This document shows, one piece after another, positions 5,665-5,707 of a stretch of DNA of 5,707 nt. The notes under the pieces are model-generated. The model was not told where the DNA came from, made no database searches, and was given only the letters and a program-made list of their open reading frames with translations. The first letter of the stretch is position 1, and each line of letters opens with the position of its first letter. The DNA is taken from assembly GCA_003160265.1 (NCBI GenBank), contig PLQY01000022.1:179-5885 (forward strand), written 5' to 3'. A program made the translations under genes and the position numbers. Source of the stretch: Peptococcaceae bacterium (GTDB taxonomy: Bacteria > Bacillota > DSM-12270 > Thermacetogeniales > Thermacetogeniaceae).

Positions 5665-5707
5665 CTACCCGCTCTAATGCCCCCGTGCGGAGTACATCCG
5701 AAGCGGT

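Noticed and set aside
5665..5707. Possible terminator after the DUF1287 gene
   Set aside because: Short complementary segments (CCGCT and AGCGG) occur but are far apart, and no T-tract is seen before the window ends.

Overview
The window reads as ordinary chromosome from a GC-rich (about 60% by eye) anaerobic Gram-positive bacterium. My best guess is a Desulfotomaculum/Pelotomaculum-type Firmicute. Three things support this: the dnaJ-mtaB-HIT order resembles the Firmicute heat-shock operon (hrcA-grpE-dnaK-dnaJ-prmA-rsmE-mtaB), there is a small stand-alone siroheme reductase of the kind common in strict anaerobes, and several genes have strong purine-rich ribosome sites with non-ATG starts. 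The genus is inference only.

Layout, all on the + strand. Positions 1-33 hold three perfect 11-bp tandem repeats, cut by the window edge. dnaJ (117-1265) starts at TTG. It is followed after a few bases by mtaB (about 1280-2731), a tRNA t6A37 methylthiotransferase. After an 86-bp gap with an extended -10 promoter comes a HIT-family (HinT-like) nucleotide-binding protein (2818-3162). An 85-bp gap leads to a small siroheme/[4Fe-4S] sulfite/nitrite reductase-like protein (3248-3937). Close behind it lies an endonuclease III-like DNA glycosylase (3961-4629). A well-formed sigma-A promoter (4632-4660) sits just after that stop and has an inverted repeat across its spacer. It leads into a short membrane-protein reading frame (about 4725-4958) that lacks a proper start and looks internally frameshifted. 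The last gene encodes a membrane-anchored DUF1287 protein (4972-5664) in which the expected catalytic Cys is Asp.

The genes fall into functional groups. DnaJ (protein folding) and MtaB (tRNA modification for decoding fidelity) form a heat-shock/translation block. The HIT protein, siroheme reductase and glycosylase are separate housekeeping or metabolic functions, the last two probably co-transcribed. The small membrane protein and the DUF1287 protein form a distinct promoter-driven envelope unit.

I see no RNA genes, mobile elements, CRISPR arrays or convincing intrinsic terminators, and no evidence of a new multi-gene system. The most unusual points are the Cys-to-Asp change in the DUF1287 protein, the damaged small membrane gene with its operator-like promoter, and the direct dnaJ-mtaB junction without prmA and rsmE.
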